DNA of 63,037 nucleotides from an uncultured Persicobacter sp. (GTDB taxonomy: Bacteria; Bacteroidota; Bacteroidia; Cytophagales; Cyclobacteriaceae). Every line of letters begins with the position of its first letter. The stretch's first letter is position 1. The position numbers were made by a program, and so were the translations under genes. The notes beneath the pieces were generated by a model. It worked only from the letters and a program-made list of their open reading frames with translations. It did no database searches and had not been told where the DNA came from. This document shows positions 50,622 to 59,561 of the stretch, in pieces. The stretch is from assembly GCA_947498325.1 (NCBI GenBank), contig CANMKE010000029.1, positions 1 to 63,037 of the forward strand, given 5' to 3'.

Positions 50622-51419
50622 ATGACAGAAGTCAGTAATAATTTTGAATGGTGGATCAGTATGGGTAACCTGTCTGACTTAATCAGCACTGCCACCCCCA
50701 ACCGTATCCCTGCACAGGAACACTATGCATTCATTAAAAAAGCAGGTTTTAATGGCGTTTCAGGGGTTTTCAGCGAGCTGAATTATCCCCTTCTGCAAAA
50801 GGAACAGCTTCAGTTCAGTATTACCATAAGCTTTCTCGATCTTTCTCAAGGGATACACGACCTGCAACAGGCCTTAAGCAAAGTGCCTACATCAGTAAAT
50901 ATTCATTTAGGGATAGGAACGGAAGAAGACCAACAAATAGTGCAATGGCTCAATGCTATTCAGGATATTCAAACTACTATCCCTATTTATATTGAAACGC
51001 ATCGAGGAACAGTTACGCAAGACCCCTACCGCTGCCTTGCCCTTCTGAGACAATTCCCTGCCCTTCGCTTCACAGGAGACTTCAGCCATTGGTACATCAG
51101 TACCCTCATGGCCGATCACTTTCAGAAAAAGTTCAATGCTATTTTGCCCATCCTCCAAAATACCCGAATGATCCATGCCCGAATGAGCTCCCCGGGTATG
51201 ATACAACCTCCTCTCAAAAACATTTTCACCGAAGATAAAAACCATTTTTTACAGCTTTGGAATCAGGTGCTCCGCCTGAATCCCGATCATAAAATTCCCA
51301 TTGTCATCGAACTGCTGAGTCACCAGTTAGGCTACGCTCCCGCAACACCAACAGGAGAAGATGCCGTCGACCGCTGGGAAGAAGCGATTCACCTGAAATC
51401 TATTTTTAACGCCCAATAA
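50622..51419 (+). CDS. TIM-barrel sugar isomerase/epimerase-like protein
   Basis: This 265-residue protein follows the xylose-isomerase-like TIM barrel. HYAFIKKAGFNGVSGVFSE is an early strand and helix, TIPIYIETHRGTVTQDPYRCLALL has the metal-binding Glu, LRFTGDFSHWY the Asp and His, RMIHARMSS another His, and IPIVIELLSHQ the last Glu. The metal site seems complete, so an isomerase or epimerase acting on a sugar or keto-acid is likely. It is the first gene of the operon with a PhyH-type oxygenase and a RhaT-like transporter. The substrate is unknown. Confidence 0.82.
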   Translation: MTEVSNNFEWWISMGNLSDLISTATPNRIPAQEHYAFIKKAGFNGVSGVFSELNYPLLQKEQLQFSITISFLDLSQGIHDLQQALSKVPTSVNIHLGIGTEEDQQIVQWLNAIQDIQTTIPIYIETHRGTVTQDPYRCLALLRQFPALRFTGDFSHWYISTLMADHFQKKFNAILPILQNTRMIHARMSSPGMIQPPLKNIFTEDKNHFLQLWNQVLRLNPDHKIPIVIELLSHQLGYAPATPTGEDAVDRWEEAIHLKSIFNAQ

Positions 51420-51429
51420 ACATACTTTT

Positions 51430-52254
51430 ATGAACACAAACATCACCGCAGCACAAACCGAATTTTACCAAGAAAATGGGTTTGTCGTTATCGATGACTT
51501 TTTAACTGCTGATGAGCTTGACCATTGGCGCCAACAGGTAGATGAAGCCGTTGCTTTGCGAAAAGGACGGGCATTACCCGACAGAAATGAAGTTACAGAA
51601 GGTGCTGATCGAACTTTTGTAAATAAAGTATTTGACCAGCTGATCAACCTGTGGCAAGACCATGAGGGTGTCAAAAAATTGATGCTCGACGAACAACTTG
51701 GAAAAATGGCAGCGCAGCTCGCCCAAGTGGACGGCATTCGGATATGGCATGATCAGGCTTTGTTCAAACAACCCTGGGGCAACCCCAGCACCCTGCACAC
51801 CGACAATCCCTATTGGTCGTTCCACCACCCGCAGGCCATTACTATCTGGATCGCCCTCGATGATGCGACCCTGCAAAATGGCTGTCTGTATTTCCTGCCA
51901 GGTTCCCACAAGAAAACGACCTACGAGGAAGCTGGATTCTCAGCCAATATGGATGAATTTTTCATCACCTTCCCCGAGCTGAAAAACACTCCTGCCGTTC
52001 CTGCCAATATGAAAGCCGGCAGTTGTTCCTTTCATAATGGTTTGGTGGTACATGGCGCCAACGCCAACATGACTCCTTTTGCACGCCGTGCCATGACCTG
52101 CGCCTATATGCCTGATGGAGCCATATTCAATGGCAAAAAAAATATACTCTCCGAAGCGCAGCACAATGCCCTACAAGTTGGACAAACGCTCCAGGACGAT
52201 CAGCAAAACCCTTTACTGTGGTCAAAAAATTTAGTTTCCACTCCTGAATCCTAA
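51430..52254 (+). CDS. PhyH-family Fe(II)/2-oxoglutarate dioxygenase
   Basis: This 274-residue enzyme has the His-x-Asp of the iron site in PSTLHTDNPYWSFHHPQAITIWIALDD, the distal His in FHNGLVVHGANANMTPFARRAM, and the following Arg, which would bind 2-oxoglutarate. NGCLYFLPGSHKKT is the usual PhyH strand before the acid-binding region. Family members hydroxylate or demethylate varied small molecules. It is 10 bases after the isomerase-like gene and 3 before the transporter gene, so oxidation of an imported sugar derivative is likely. Confidence 0.88.
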   Translation: MNTNITAAQTEFYQENGFVVIDDFLTADELDHWRQQVDEAVALRKGRALPDRNEVTEGADRTFVNKVFDQLINLWQDHEGVKKLMLDEQLGKMAAQLAQVDGIRIWHDQALFKQPWGNPSTLHTDNPYWSFHHPQAITIWIALDDATLQNGCLYFLPGSHKKTTYEEAGFSANMDEFFITFPELKNTPAVPANMKAGSCSFHNGLVVHGANANMTPFARRAMTCAYMPDGAIFNGKKNILSEAQHNALQVGQTLQDDQQNPLLWSKNLVSTPES

Positions 52255-52257
52255 CCC

Positions 52258-53283
52258 ATGAGTTCATTTATTGGAATATTCTTACACGCCGTCGGGGGAT
52301 TATGTGCCGGAAGCTTTTACGCACCCATTAAAAAGATTGAAACCTGGTCATGGGAAAGCTCCTGGCTGGTCATGGGCTTATTCGCCTGGCTCATCGTTCC
52401 GTTGGCAGTAGCAGGTGTTACCGTCAGTGGACTTACCCAAAGCCTTTCCCTTGCGCCAGATCAGGCCATCGCCATGACTTTCCTTTTTGGATTTATCTGG
52501 GGGGCAGGTGGCCCGATTTTCAATTTGACCATGCGTTACCTCGGCGTTTCGCTGGGCATGACAGTTTCCCTCGGAAGTGGCGCGGCCTTTGGCACCCTTA
52601 TTCCTCCACTGGTCGATGGAAGTATGCCAAGCCTGTTGCAAAGCACCTCCGGACAGCTAACTCTTTTTGGGGTAATGATCTGCCTACTGGGCATTGGCAT
52701 GGCAGGCTATGCCGGACACCTGCGAGACCGAAGCCAGCGCAATACCACAGGAGAAGGCTTTAAATCCATGAAAGGCATTGTGATTACCTTTCTTTCTGGC
52801 CCGATTGGCGCTTGTTTCGCCTATGGACTCGCTGCCGGCCAGCCTATTGCTGCTGAAGCGCAAGCATTGGGCACTGCCCCACTGTGGCAAAACAATGCGG
52901 TATTGATTGTGCTCCTGCTTGGCGGCTTGCTAAGCAATGCCCTGCTGTGCCTGTATTACAATTTCAGAAATAAAACCAGCCGCGAATATTTCAAAAAAAT
53001 CCCTACAACCCGAAAAAACTATCTCCTCGCTTCCCTGGGCGGATCAATATGGTATTTGCAGTTTATGTTTTACGGCATGGGCTCCTCCTTCCTTGAGGAA
53101 CGCTTCCACTTCGCCAGCTGGACCGTCCATATGTCCTTTATTATCTTGTTTGGCAACCTGTGGGGACTATATTTTAAAGAATGGGCGGGCGTGGCCAAAA
53201 GCACCAAAAGGTGGCTAATTTCAGGCCTGCTACTTCTCATCTCGGCAACGGTCATTATTGCCTGGGGCGGGCAGACGCATTAA
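52258..53283 (+). CDS. RhaT-like sugar/proton symporter
   Basis: This 341-residue membrane protein has ten helices, in the order and with the motifs of the L-rhamnose/proton symporter RhaT: HAVGGLCAGSFYAPIKKIETWSWESSW near the start, GFIWGAGGPIFNLTMRYLGVSLG, and SGAAFGTLIPPL. Strict RhaT function cannot be claimed, because no rhamnose isomerase, kinase or aldolase gene is nearby. It is the third gene of the operon, 3 bases after the dioxygenase gene, and would import the substrate handled by the two upstream enzymes. Confidence 0.88.
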   Translation: MSSFIGIFLHAVGGLCAGSFYAPIKKIETWSWESSWLVMGLFAWLIVPLAVAGVTVSGLTQSLSLAPDQAIAMTFLFGFIWGAGGPIFNLTMRYLGVSLGMTVSLGSGAAFGTLIPPLVDGSMPSLLQSTSGQLTLFGVMICLLGIGMAGYAGHLRDRSQRNTTGEGFKSMKGIVITFLSGPIGACFAYGLAAGQPIAAEAQALGTAPLWQNNAVLIVLLLGGLLSNALLCLYYNFRNKTSREYFKKIPTTRKNYLLASLGGSIWYLQFMFYGMGSSFLEERFHFASWTVHMSFIILFGNLWGLYFKEWAGVAKSTKRWLISGLLLLISATVIIAWGGQTH

Positions 53284-53452
53284 TACCACCAACCTTCATG
53301 TAGTGTGATATTTTGTGCCCAGATTACTTTCAATATACATTCTTTTGGTTCAATGTCTCTCCCTTGAATAAAGCACCCAGTCCAATAGGGGGCCTTGAGC
53401 AAAAAAACTGATTTACAAAATCGGGAGATGCGGTATTAATCTGGCGACAGGC

Positions 53453-53492
53453 AAAAAAAAGGGCTAACACAATATTCGTGTTAGCCCTTTTT
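53453..53492 (-). terminator. Terminator of the DUF4293 gene
   Basis: GGGCTAACAC pairs perfectly with GTGTTAGCCC around a seven-base loop, with T-runs on both strands. It lies 17 bases past the DUF4293 stop, in the 225-base gap after the rhaT-like gene. Nothing else was recognised in that gap. Confidence 0.9.
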
Positions 53493-53508
53493 GAGTATCA
53501 TCAACCCC

Positions 53509-53982
53509 TTATCTCATACGGTCCATTGAGCGAACAAGCTCTTCATCTTTACGGATGAACTTACCGGCCACCATATTGGCAACAATTGCACCGACGACCA
53601 AAAAGAAGCCTACAGAGTAGTTTCCTTTTCCTCCTGCCAATTCTACCAGGTTGTATTTTACCAGATAAAGACTACCGGCCATAATACCAATCATCAAAAA
53701 TGCGTTGATATAGCCAAGCTTTAATTGCTTCATACGATTCTTGAACTGGAAAATAGAGATCAAAGAAATGGTTGCTGCTGCAAAAGCAAGCATCCCCAAG
53801 GCCGCATAAGGCATGGCTTCTTTCACTATTTCACCACTTGCTGAAATATGATTGTATCCTAAAAGGAACAACTGATGAACTTCTCCACCTGCGGCATCAA
53901 AAGCCCACACCGGAAAAAAACAGGCAGCTACCAAAAGGGCAGACACCAAAAACAAAAAAACGGTTTGAATTCTTTGTATCAT
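53509..53982 (-). CDS. DUF4293 membrane protein
   Basis: This 157-residue protein opens MIQRIQTVFLFLVSALLVAAC and has four membrane helices (about 6-26, 59-79, 88-106 and 120-140), matching the conserved N-terminus and layout of DUF4293, a family confined largely to Bacteroidota. The last 20 residues are charged (KFIRKDEELVRSMDRMR). The function is unknown. The gene is single, with a good promoter at 54009-54037 and a strong terminator, divergent from truA. Confidence 0.88.
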   Translation of the reverse strand: MIQRIQTVFLFLVSALLVAACFFPVWAFDAAGGEVHQLFLLGYNHISASGEIVKEAMPYAALGMLAFAAATISLISIFQFKNRMKQLKLGYINAFLMIGIMAGSLYLVKYNLVELAGGKGNYSVGFFLVVGAIVANMVAGKFIRKDEELVRSMDRMR

Positions 53983-54008
53983 AATAATTAATAGTTTCTC
54001 TTATTTGG

Positions 54009-54037
54009 CAAACTTACGAAATTCTATTTAGGGCAAA
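54009..54037 (-). promoter_or_regulatory. Bacteroidota promoter for the DUF4293 gene
   Basis: On the minus strand TTTG is followed after 17 bases by TAAGTTTG, matching TTTG-N17-TAnnTTTG. It ends 27 bases before the DUF4293 start codon. Confidence 0.65.
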
Positions 54038-54137
54038 AATACTTTTTTGTGCTTAAAGAAATATTTCAAATCAGGCCAAAGAGTTGAAAAGTTTGATATA
54101 CATGTATTAGCTTTACACTGAAAAAACACAGAACATT

Positions 54138-54893
54138 TTGCGATACTTTATCGAGATCGCCTATAAAGGCACAAATTACCATGGCTGGCAGAGCCAAAAA
54201 AACCAGACAGTACCCACTATTCAGGGGGTTTTAGAAAAAGCGTTGAGCACAATACTGAGAACGCCCATTGAAATTCTGGGCAGTGGCCGAACAGATACCG
54301 GCGTGCACGCCAAACAAACATTCGCACATTTTGATGTCGCTGAAGCGCTGGATTGCGAAAAATATGTATATAAATTCAATGCCCTGTTACCCTTTGACAT
54401 CAGCATTATGCGGATGTTCCCTGTCGATGATCAGGCACATGCCCGCTTCGATGCCACCACACGGAGCTATGAATATCACCTCCACCTGAGTCGGGACCCC
54501 TTTCTTCAGGAACTGAGTTATTTTCATAAGGAGCCTGTGAATGTGGAACGAATGAATGAGGCCGCAAAACTCCTTTTGGGCAGGAAAGATTTTCAGTGCT
54601 TCTCCAAAGTAAAAACGGATGTCAATAATTATTTTTGTGAAATATTTCATGCACAATGGGAACTCAGGGATAAAGATCATCTGATATTTCACATTACCGC
54701 CAACCGATTCCTTAGAAATATGGTTCGTGCCATAGTGGGCACACTGCTTGAAGTGGGCCGCGAGCGCATGACTCCACAACAGGTGCTTGAGGTCATCGAC
54801 AGCAAAAACCGAAGCGTTGCCGGGCGTTCCGTTCCTTCTGATGGTTTATATTTATCAAAAGTCCTTTACCCGTTTATAAAAGAAAATGCGTAA
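54138..54893 (+). CDS. truA: tRNA pseudouridine synthase A
   Basis: This enzyme makes pseudouridine at positions 38-40 of tRNA anticodon arms. The catalytic Asp53 is in GSGRTDTGVHAKQ; the N-terminal IEIAYKGTNYHGWQ, the middle RSYEYHL and FHITANRFLRNMVRAIVGTLLEVG are family marks. The length of 251 residues is normal. The start is TTG at 54138 (LRYFIEIAYKG, read as Met), chosen because the family begins right at this segment and no ATG is available. The MsbA-like gene follows 41 bases later. Confidence 0.93.
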   Translation: MRYFIEIAYKGTNYHGWQSQKNQTVPTIQGVLEKALSTILRTPIEILGSGRTDTGVHAKQTFAHFDVAEALDCEKYVYKFNALLPFDISIMRMFPVDDQAHARFDATTRSYEYHLHLSRDPFLQELSYFHKEPVNVERMNEAAKLLLGRKDFQCFSKVKTDVNNYFCEIFHAQWELRDKDHLIFHITANRFLRNMVRAIVGTLLEVGRERMTPQQVLEVIDSKNRSVAGRSVPSDGLYLSKVLYPFIKENA

Positions 54894-54934
54894 TTAGGCA
54901 TTTGCTATCCAAGGCAGTCTAAAAAAGAAAATTT

Positions 54935-56704
54935 GTGAAAGAAGAAAAAATCAGTGGCAAAGTATTCGACTCCGTTGTTTTACGGCGATTATTCAAATTT
55001 GTCAAACCTTACTGGAAACGATTCATTCTATTGCTTGTCCTAACGGTCGGTGTGGCGATTTTAGGGCCAATACGCCCTTATTTAATCCACATTGCTATTG
55101 ATGAGCACGTAGCCAATGGGAATTTCCCAGGTTTGCTGAACATGACCATCCTGCTGATCGGTCTGTTGGTTCTGCAAGGTATCGTTACCTATTTGCATAC
55201 CTATATTTCGGGCTGGCTCGGGCAAAACACCATTAAAGATATCCGCGATGAACTCTATGACCACCTGCTGGGCTTGCAGTTGCGCTTTTTCGACAATACC
55301 CCCATCGGACGACTGGTAACCAGAACGGTGTCAGATATCGAAACCCTTGCCGAGGTATTCAGTCAGGGAGTAGCAGCCATCGTCGGCGACGTGCTACAAC
55401 TGTTTGTCATTACTGCCATCATGTTTTATACCGATTGGCGACTGACACTGGTGAGTCTTTCAACCCTTCCCATTCTGCTGTTCTCCACTTACATCTTCAA
55501 AGAGAAAATTAAATATGCCTTCAATGAAGTCCGTAATGCGGTATCTTCCCTAAACTCTTTTGTGCAGGAACATATCACGGGCATGTCCATTGTACAGATT
55601 TTCAACAGCGAAGACCGGGAATATGAAAAATTTGAGGAAATCAATAAAAAGCACCGTGAGGCCAATCTTAAGTCGGTGTTGTATTACTCCATTTACTACC
55701 CTGTCGCTGAAATTATTTCCGCAGGTTCCATCGGCCTGCTGGTTTGGTATGGCGCACAGCAGCTCCTTTCCGACAACAGCATTACGCCAGGGATACTCAT
55801 CGCCTTCATCATGTATATTCAGATGTTTTTCCGTCCGATACGCATGATCGCCGACCGCTTCAACACGCTTCAGATGGGAGTCGTTTCCGCTTCACGAATC
55901 TTCCTGCTACTCGATAGCGAGGAACAAATTCCTGATCAGGGTAACTTAAAACCTGCAAAAATCAATGGGGATGTGAAGTTTGACAAAGTCTGGTTTGCTT
56001 ACGATGATAAAAACTTTGTCCTCAAAGACATTTCTTTTGATGTCAAAGAAGGACATACCCTCGCTTTGGTAGGTGCTACGGGAGCAGGGAAATCATCCAT
56101 TATTAATCTGTTGAACCGTTTTTACGACATTCAGCAAGGGAGCATTACCATTGATGGCCATGCGGTAAAAGATTTTGACCTCCCTTACCTCCGGAAAAAC
56201 ATTGGCGTTGTGTTGCAGGATGTTTTTCTGTTTTCAGATACCATCCGCGAAAATATCCGCCTCGGCGACAACAGCATCACTGATGAACAAATCCGAAAAG
56301 CCGCAGAATTGGTAGGCGCTTTGGACTTTATCGAAAAACTGCCCGGTGGCTTTGATTACAACGTAATGGAGCGAGGCTCAACCCTCTCGGTGGGGCAACG
56401 CCAACTGATCTCCTTTGTGCGCGCGATCGTCTATCAGCCCCGAATCATTGTGCTCGATGAGGCCACCTCTTCCGTAGATTCAGAGACGGAGGAAATGATT
56501 CAAACCGCTATTGAGCGACTCATGAAAGGCCGGACAGCAATCGTGATTGCCCATCGACTGTCAACCATTCAACATGCTGAAAAAATCATTGTCCTGGACA
56601 AGGGCAGGATTGTGGAACAGGGAGATCACCAGCAACTGCTCGACGCCAAAGGCTTTTATGCCCGATTGCACAAGATGCAGTTCAAAAGCCTCAAGCAAGC
56701 CTAA
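54935..56704 (+). CDS. MsbA-like ABC transporter, fused permease and ATPase
   Basis: This 589-residue half-transporter has six membrane helices in the first 320 residues (type IV exporter fold) and an ATPase domain at about 345-585. Walker A is GATGAGKSS, the Q-loop VLQDVFLFSDTIRENI, the signature LSVGQRQL and Walker B IIVLDEATSSVD, with the switch His in IVIAHRLST. The start is GTG (VKEEKISGKVFDS, read as Met). It would act as a homodimer or with a second half, exporting lipids or drugs; the substrate is not visible from sequence. The gene follows truA by 41 bases, and a terminator follows. Confidence 0.93.
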   Translation: MKEEKISGKVFDSVVLRRLFKFVKPYWKRFILLLVLTVGVAILGPIRPYLIHIAIDEHVANGNFPGLLNMTILLIGLLVLQGIVTYLHTYISGWLGQNTIKDIRDELYDHLLGLQLRFFDNTPIGRLVTRTVSDIETLAEVFSQGVAAIVGDVLQLFVITAIMFYTDWRLTLVSLSTLPILLFSTYIFKEKIKYAFNEVRNAVSSLNSFVQEHITGMSIVQIFNSEDREYEKFEEINKKHREANLKSVLYYSIYYPVAEIISAGSIGLLVWYGAQQLLSDNSITPGILIAFIMYIQMFFRPIRMIADRFNTLQMGVVSASRIFLLLDSEEQIPDQGNLKPAKINGDVKFDKVWFAYDDKNFVLKDISFDVKEGHTLALVGATGAGKSSIINLLNRFYDIQQGSITIDGHAVKDFDLPYLRKNIGVVLQDVFLFSDTIRENIRLGDNSITDEQIRKAAELVGALDFIEKLPGGFDYNVMERGSTLSVGQRQLISFVRAIVYQPRIIVLDEATSSVDSETEEMIQTAIERLMKGRTAIVIAHRLSTIQHAEKIIVLDKGRIVEQGDHQQLLDAKGFYARLHKMQFKSLKQA

Positions 56705-56723
56705 CCCAAGCCCTAAAGATCAT

Positions 56724-56750
56724 AAAAGGAACCCCTCGGGTTCCTTTTTT
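56724..56750 (+). terminator. Terminator after the ABC exporter
   Basis: AAAAGGAACC pairs with GGTTCCTTTT around a five-base loop, followed by T residues, 20 bases past the stop codon. Confidence 0.88.
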
Positions 56751-56814
56751 ACGTTAAAAAAGGTGAAATACACCCCCCGACTTTGCTTGTGGCCAAATAT
56801 TCCATTTAATTTAT

Positions 56815-57630
56815 ATGAGTGAATTATTCGACGGTAAAAAAGTAATATTGAAAGCCTCAACCCTCTTATTACTGCTGATATGCAGTCTGCCCATTTTTTG
56901 TTTCGGACAAGATGCCCCACAGCTGCCGGAGAAAATCATTATCCGTGGTATTGTCATGGACGACTCCACCCGCGCACCAATCCCTTTCGCTCAAATTGTA
57001 CTCCAGGGAAAAGTACGCGGAACCACCACCAATGAAAGCGGTGCCTTCGCCGTAAAAATACACCCCTCAGACACCCTCATTTTCAGCTCTATGGGCTACG
57101 CTTACAGTTCCTACTGCTTCAAAGATAGCAGCCAGCTCGACATGCCCAACCTGATTTTCCTTAAGGAAACAGCCATCAGACTGAAAAATGTGGATGTTTA
57201 CGGCATTGATGAAAACCACCCGCTGATAAAAAAAGAACTGAAGCCCTACTATATTCCCGGGCTTGGCCAGAATGCCGACGGCACCTACCCTGAACCCAAA
57301 GACCTCACCGGATTTCAGAAAGGTATGCGGGCAGTTGGCAGCCCAATTTCTGCCCTTTACGATGCGTTCAGTAAAGAAGGAAAACAAAGACGGAAGATGG
57401 TGGAAATCCTGCGTAACGAGAACGAGGAAGCACGGCAAATTGCTTACTATCAACGGCGCCTGAGCCCCGAGAGAATCAGCAGGCTGCTGAACATCTCGAA
57501 AGAAGAGGCCGTCAATTTCCTGAAATTCTACACCCCTTCCATGGAGTTTGTCCTCTATGCTGACCGCAACCAGCTGACCCTCGATATTATGGAGTTTTAT
57601 GAACGCTACCAGCTGATTAAAGACCTATAA
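56815..57630 (+). CDS. Carboxypeptidase-regulatory-like domain protein
   Basis: This 271-residue exported protein has a hydrophobic N-terminal segment (LKASTLLLLLICSLPIFCFG) acting as a signal after an 11-residue charged start. It has a beta-sandwich domain at about 42-125 of the carboxypeptidase-regulatory-like type (IRGIVMDDSTRAPIPFAQIV...TTTNESGAFAVKI). The C-terminal half is helical and charged (KQRRKMVEILRNENEEARQIAYY). It resembles small periplasmic proteins of Bacteroidota that carry this domain without a TonB barrel. The role is unknown. The gene stands alone, 100 bases before proC. Confidence 0.78.
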   Translation: MSELFDGKKVILKASTLLLLLICSLPIFCFGQDAPQLPEKIIIRGIVMDDSTRAPIPFAQIVLQGKVRGTTTNESGAFAVKIHPSDTLIFSSMGYAYSSYCFKDSSQLDMPNLIFLKETAIRLKNVDVYGIDENHPLIKKELKPYYIPGLGQNADGTYPEPKDLTGFQKGMRAVGSPISALYDAFSKEGKQRRKMVEILRNENEEARQIAYYQRRLSPERISRLLNISKEEAVNFLKFYTPSMEFVLYADRNQLTLDIMEFYERYQLIKDL

Positions 57631-57731
57631 ATAATAACAATGGCTACAGGCTTTGTGATCTGGCCTGATTGAGATGTTGATTTGTAAAGAATTAACCTTA
57701 AATTTCAACAAACAAGACCAACAAACCTGAC

Positions 57732-58535
57732 ATGAACCAAAAAATTGCCATCATCGGTGGGGGAAACCTCGGAAGTGCCATTGCCTACGGACTCATCAAC
57801 GAGTCTTTCATTGCACCGGAAAACCTATACATTACCCGCCGCCAAACCAATAAGCTGGCAGACCTGGCCGAAAAAAAGGTCAATGTCCTTGCCGACAACC
57901 TTCACGCCTGCCGACAGGCACAATGGATCATCCTTGCGGTAAAGCCCCATTTGATCAATAAGGTGCTCAGAGAAATCAACGAAGCCATTACGGCTGATTC
58001 TGTCGTGATTTCCGTGGCGACGGGCGTAGATATTCAACAGATCAGAAACACCGTCGGCGAAGCACCTGCTGTATTCCGTGCCATGCCCAATACCGCCATC
58101 GCCATTCAGGAAAGTATGACCTGTATCGCAACAGATACCCCTTCGGCAACCCTTCAGCAAGCAGTTGTCGACCTGTTTGAGCAGGTGGGCAAGGCCATCA
58201 TCATTAATGAAGAGCTAATGAATGCCGCGACCGTGCTTGGTGCTTGTGGTATTGCCTATGCCCTGCGCTTTATCCGTGCGGCCTCGCAAGGAGGGATCGA
58301 GATTGGCTTCCCAGCAGAAATTGCCCAGCTGATTGCCGCCCAGACGGTAAAAGGAGCAGCCTCCCTACTGATAGAAAACGGGCAGCATCCTGAAAGGGAA
58401 ATCGACAAAGTAACCACCCCAATGGGCTGTACAATTGCGGGTCTTAATGAAATGGAGCACCGTGGCTTCAGCTCCGCTTTAATCAAAGGGGTAAAAACCT
58501 CCTACCAAAAAATTGATAAGATCCCGACGGAATAA
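57732..58535 (+). CDS. proC: Pyrroline-5-carboxylate reductase
   Basis: This enzyme is the last step of proline synthesis, reducing pyrroline-5-carboxylate with NAD(P)H. The Rossmann motif IAIIGGGNLGSAIAYGL is at 5-21, AVKPHLINKVLREI follows, RAMPNTAIAIQESM and GKAIIINEELMNAATVLGACGIAYALRFI lead to the C-terminal signature REIDKVTTPMGCTIAGLNEME. The length of 267 residues is normal. A short conserved gene follows 80 bases later. Together with proline dehydrogenase at 17723 both directions of proline metabolism are in this window. Confidence 0.95.
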   Translation: MNQKIAIIGGGNLGSAIAYGLINESFIAPENLYITRRQTNKLADLAEKKVNVLADNLHACRQAQWIILAVKPHLINKVLREINEAITADSVVISVATGVDIQQIRNTVGEAPAVFRAMPNTAIAIQESMTCIATDTPSATLQQAVVDLFEQVGKAIIINEELMNAATVLGACGIAYALRFIRAASQGGIEIGFPAEIAQLIAAQTVKGAASLLIENGQHPEREIDKVTTPMGCTIAGLNEMEHRGFSSALIKGVKTSYQKIDKIPTE

Positions 58536-58615
58536 GCAACTATGGGCGGTTTTTGAAGCACATATTCAACAAAAGCAATGCTTTTTTCTATATTGCAGAG
58601 AGAACAAGGATCACT

Positions 58616-58819
58616 ATGTATATTATTAAAGTAAAGGGGAAAGCAAAAATCCCCGATTATATTCAGTTAAGGGACGACAACTTTGTGTTGGTCGCTTATT
58701 TTCGTGCTGACCGCCCACTGAAAAAGCTGGAAAAATATGGCCTCGAAGGGCAAGAAGAAGCCCTGAAGGCCATTATTGAAGCCTTGCCTTTTGGTAAATT
58801 ACAACCTTTAAATCTGTAA
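58616..58819 (+). CDS. Conserved small protein, 67 residues
   Basis: The ATG at 58616 (MYIIKVKGKAKIPDYIQLRD), preceded by an AAGGA ribosome site, is preferred to a TTG 21 codons earlier. The protein is a short mix of strands and helices (DNFVLVAYFRADRPLKKLEKY, EALKAIIEALPFGKLQPLNL) with no membrane helix. It sits three bases before the ftsE gene, so it is likely co-translated with it. It looks like a conserved Cytophagales protein of unknown role. Confidence 0.65.
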   Translation: MYIIKVKGKAKIPDYIQLRDDNFVLVAYFRADRPLKKLEKYGLEGQEEALKAIIEALPFGKLQPLNL

Positions 58820-58822
58820 CTG

Positions 58823-59536
58823 ATGGCCCCTTTTTCCACTGACCCCGTTGTTTCAGTCCGCAATATTGAAATCAGTATTGAAGGGCGACAATTGCTGAAA
58901 AATTGCTCCTTCGACATTCAGAAAGGTGAATTTGTTTACTTGGTAGGACGCACAGGCAGCGGAAAATCTTCCCTGCTGCGAACCCTGTATGCCGACCTGA
59001 CCCTGGATGCCGGCAGTGCCTCAGTAGCCGATTTCAACCTCGTCGAACTTAAGCAAAAAAATGTCCCGATGTTGCGCCGTAAGCTCGGCATTGTCTTTCA
59101 GGATTTTCAGCTTTTTAAAGACCGTTCGGTCAATGAAAACCTGGAGTTTGTCCTTAAAGCCACAGGTTGGACCGACCGCAGTAAAATGAAATCGCGCATT
59201 TCAGAGGTGCTGATGCTCGTTGGGCTTGCTGGACAGTCAAAAAAAATGCCCCATCAGCTTTCTGGGGGAGAACAGCAAAGGGTGGTGATTGCCCGTGCCT
59301 TGCTGAATGAACCAAGGATCCTGATTGCCGATGAACCCACGGGAAACCTTGACCCTGAAGTTACGGAGGACATCTATCAGATTCTCGACAAAATTAATCG
59401 ACAAGGAACGGCCATCCTGATGGCGACGCACGATTATTCGATGATCAATCAGCATCCGCAGCGGGTCCTGAAACTTGAAAATGGTGAAATTATTGACTCC
59501 AATGAACAGGAGATTAAGCTGGTAACCATCTTTTAA
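58823..59536 (+). CDS. ftsE: FtsE-like cell division ATPase
   Basis: This 237-residue ABC ATPase matches FtsE. Walker A is GRTGSGKSS, the Q-loop segment is LGIVFQDFQLFKDRSVNENLEFVL, typical of FtsE, the signature is LSGGEQQRVVIARA and Walker B ILIADEPTGNLDP, with the switch His in MATHDYSMI. FtsE works with the membrane protein FtsX to control peptidoglycan hydrolases at the division site. No ftsX is next to it, which is common in this phylum. It is three bases after a small conserved gene. LolD or MacB-type ATPases are the alternative, but the VFQDFQLF segment favours FtsE. Confidence 0.88.
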   Translation: MAPFSTDPVVSVRNIEISIEGRQLLKNCSFDIQKGEFVYLVGRTGSGKSSLLRTLYADLTLDAGSASVADFNLVELKQKNVPMLRRKLGIVFQDFQLFKDRSVNENLEFVLKATGWTDRSKMKSRISEVLMLVGLAGQSKKMPHQLSGGEQQRVVIARALLNEPRILIADEPTGNLDPEVTEDIYQILDKINRQGTAILMATHDYSMINQHPQRVLKLENGEIIDSNEQEIKLVTIF

Positions 59537-59561
59537 AATTCAGAAAACCGTAAGAGCGTGT

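Noticed and set aside
58823-59536. ftsE considered as LolD/MacB-type ATPase with a missing permease
   Set aside because: The Q-loop segment VFQDFQLF and overall length fit FtsE better; a missing ftsX neighbour is common in this phylum.
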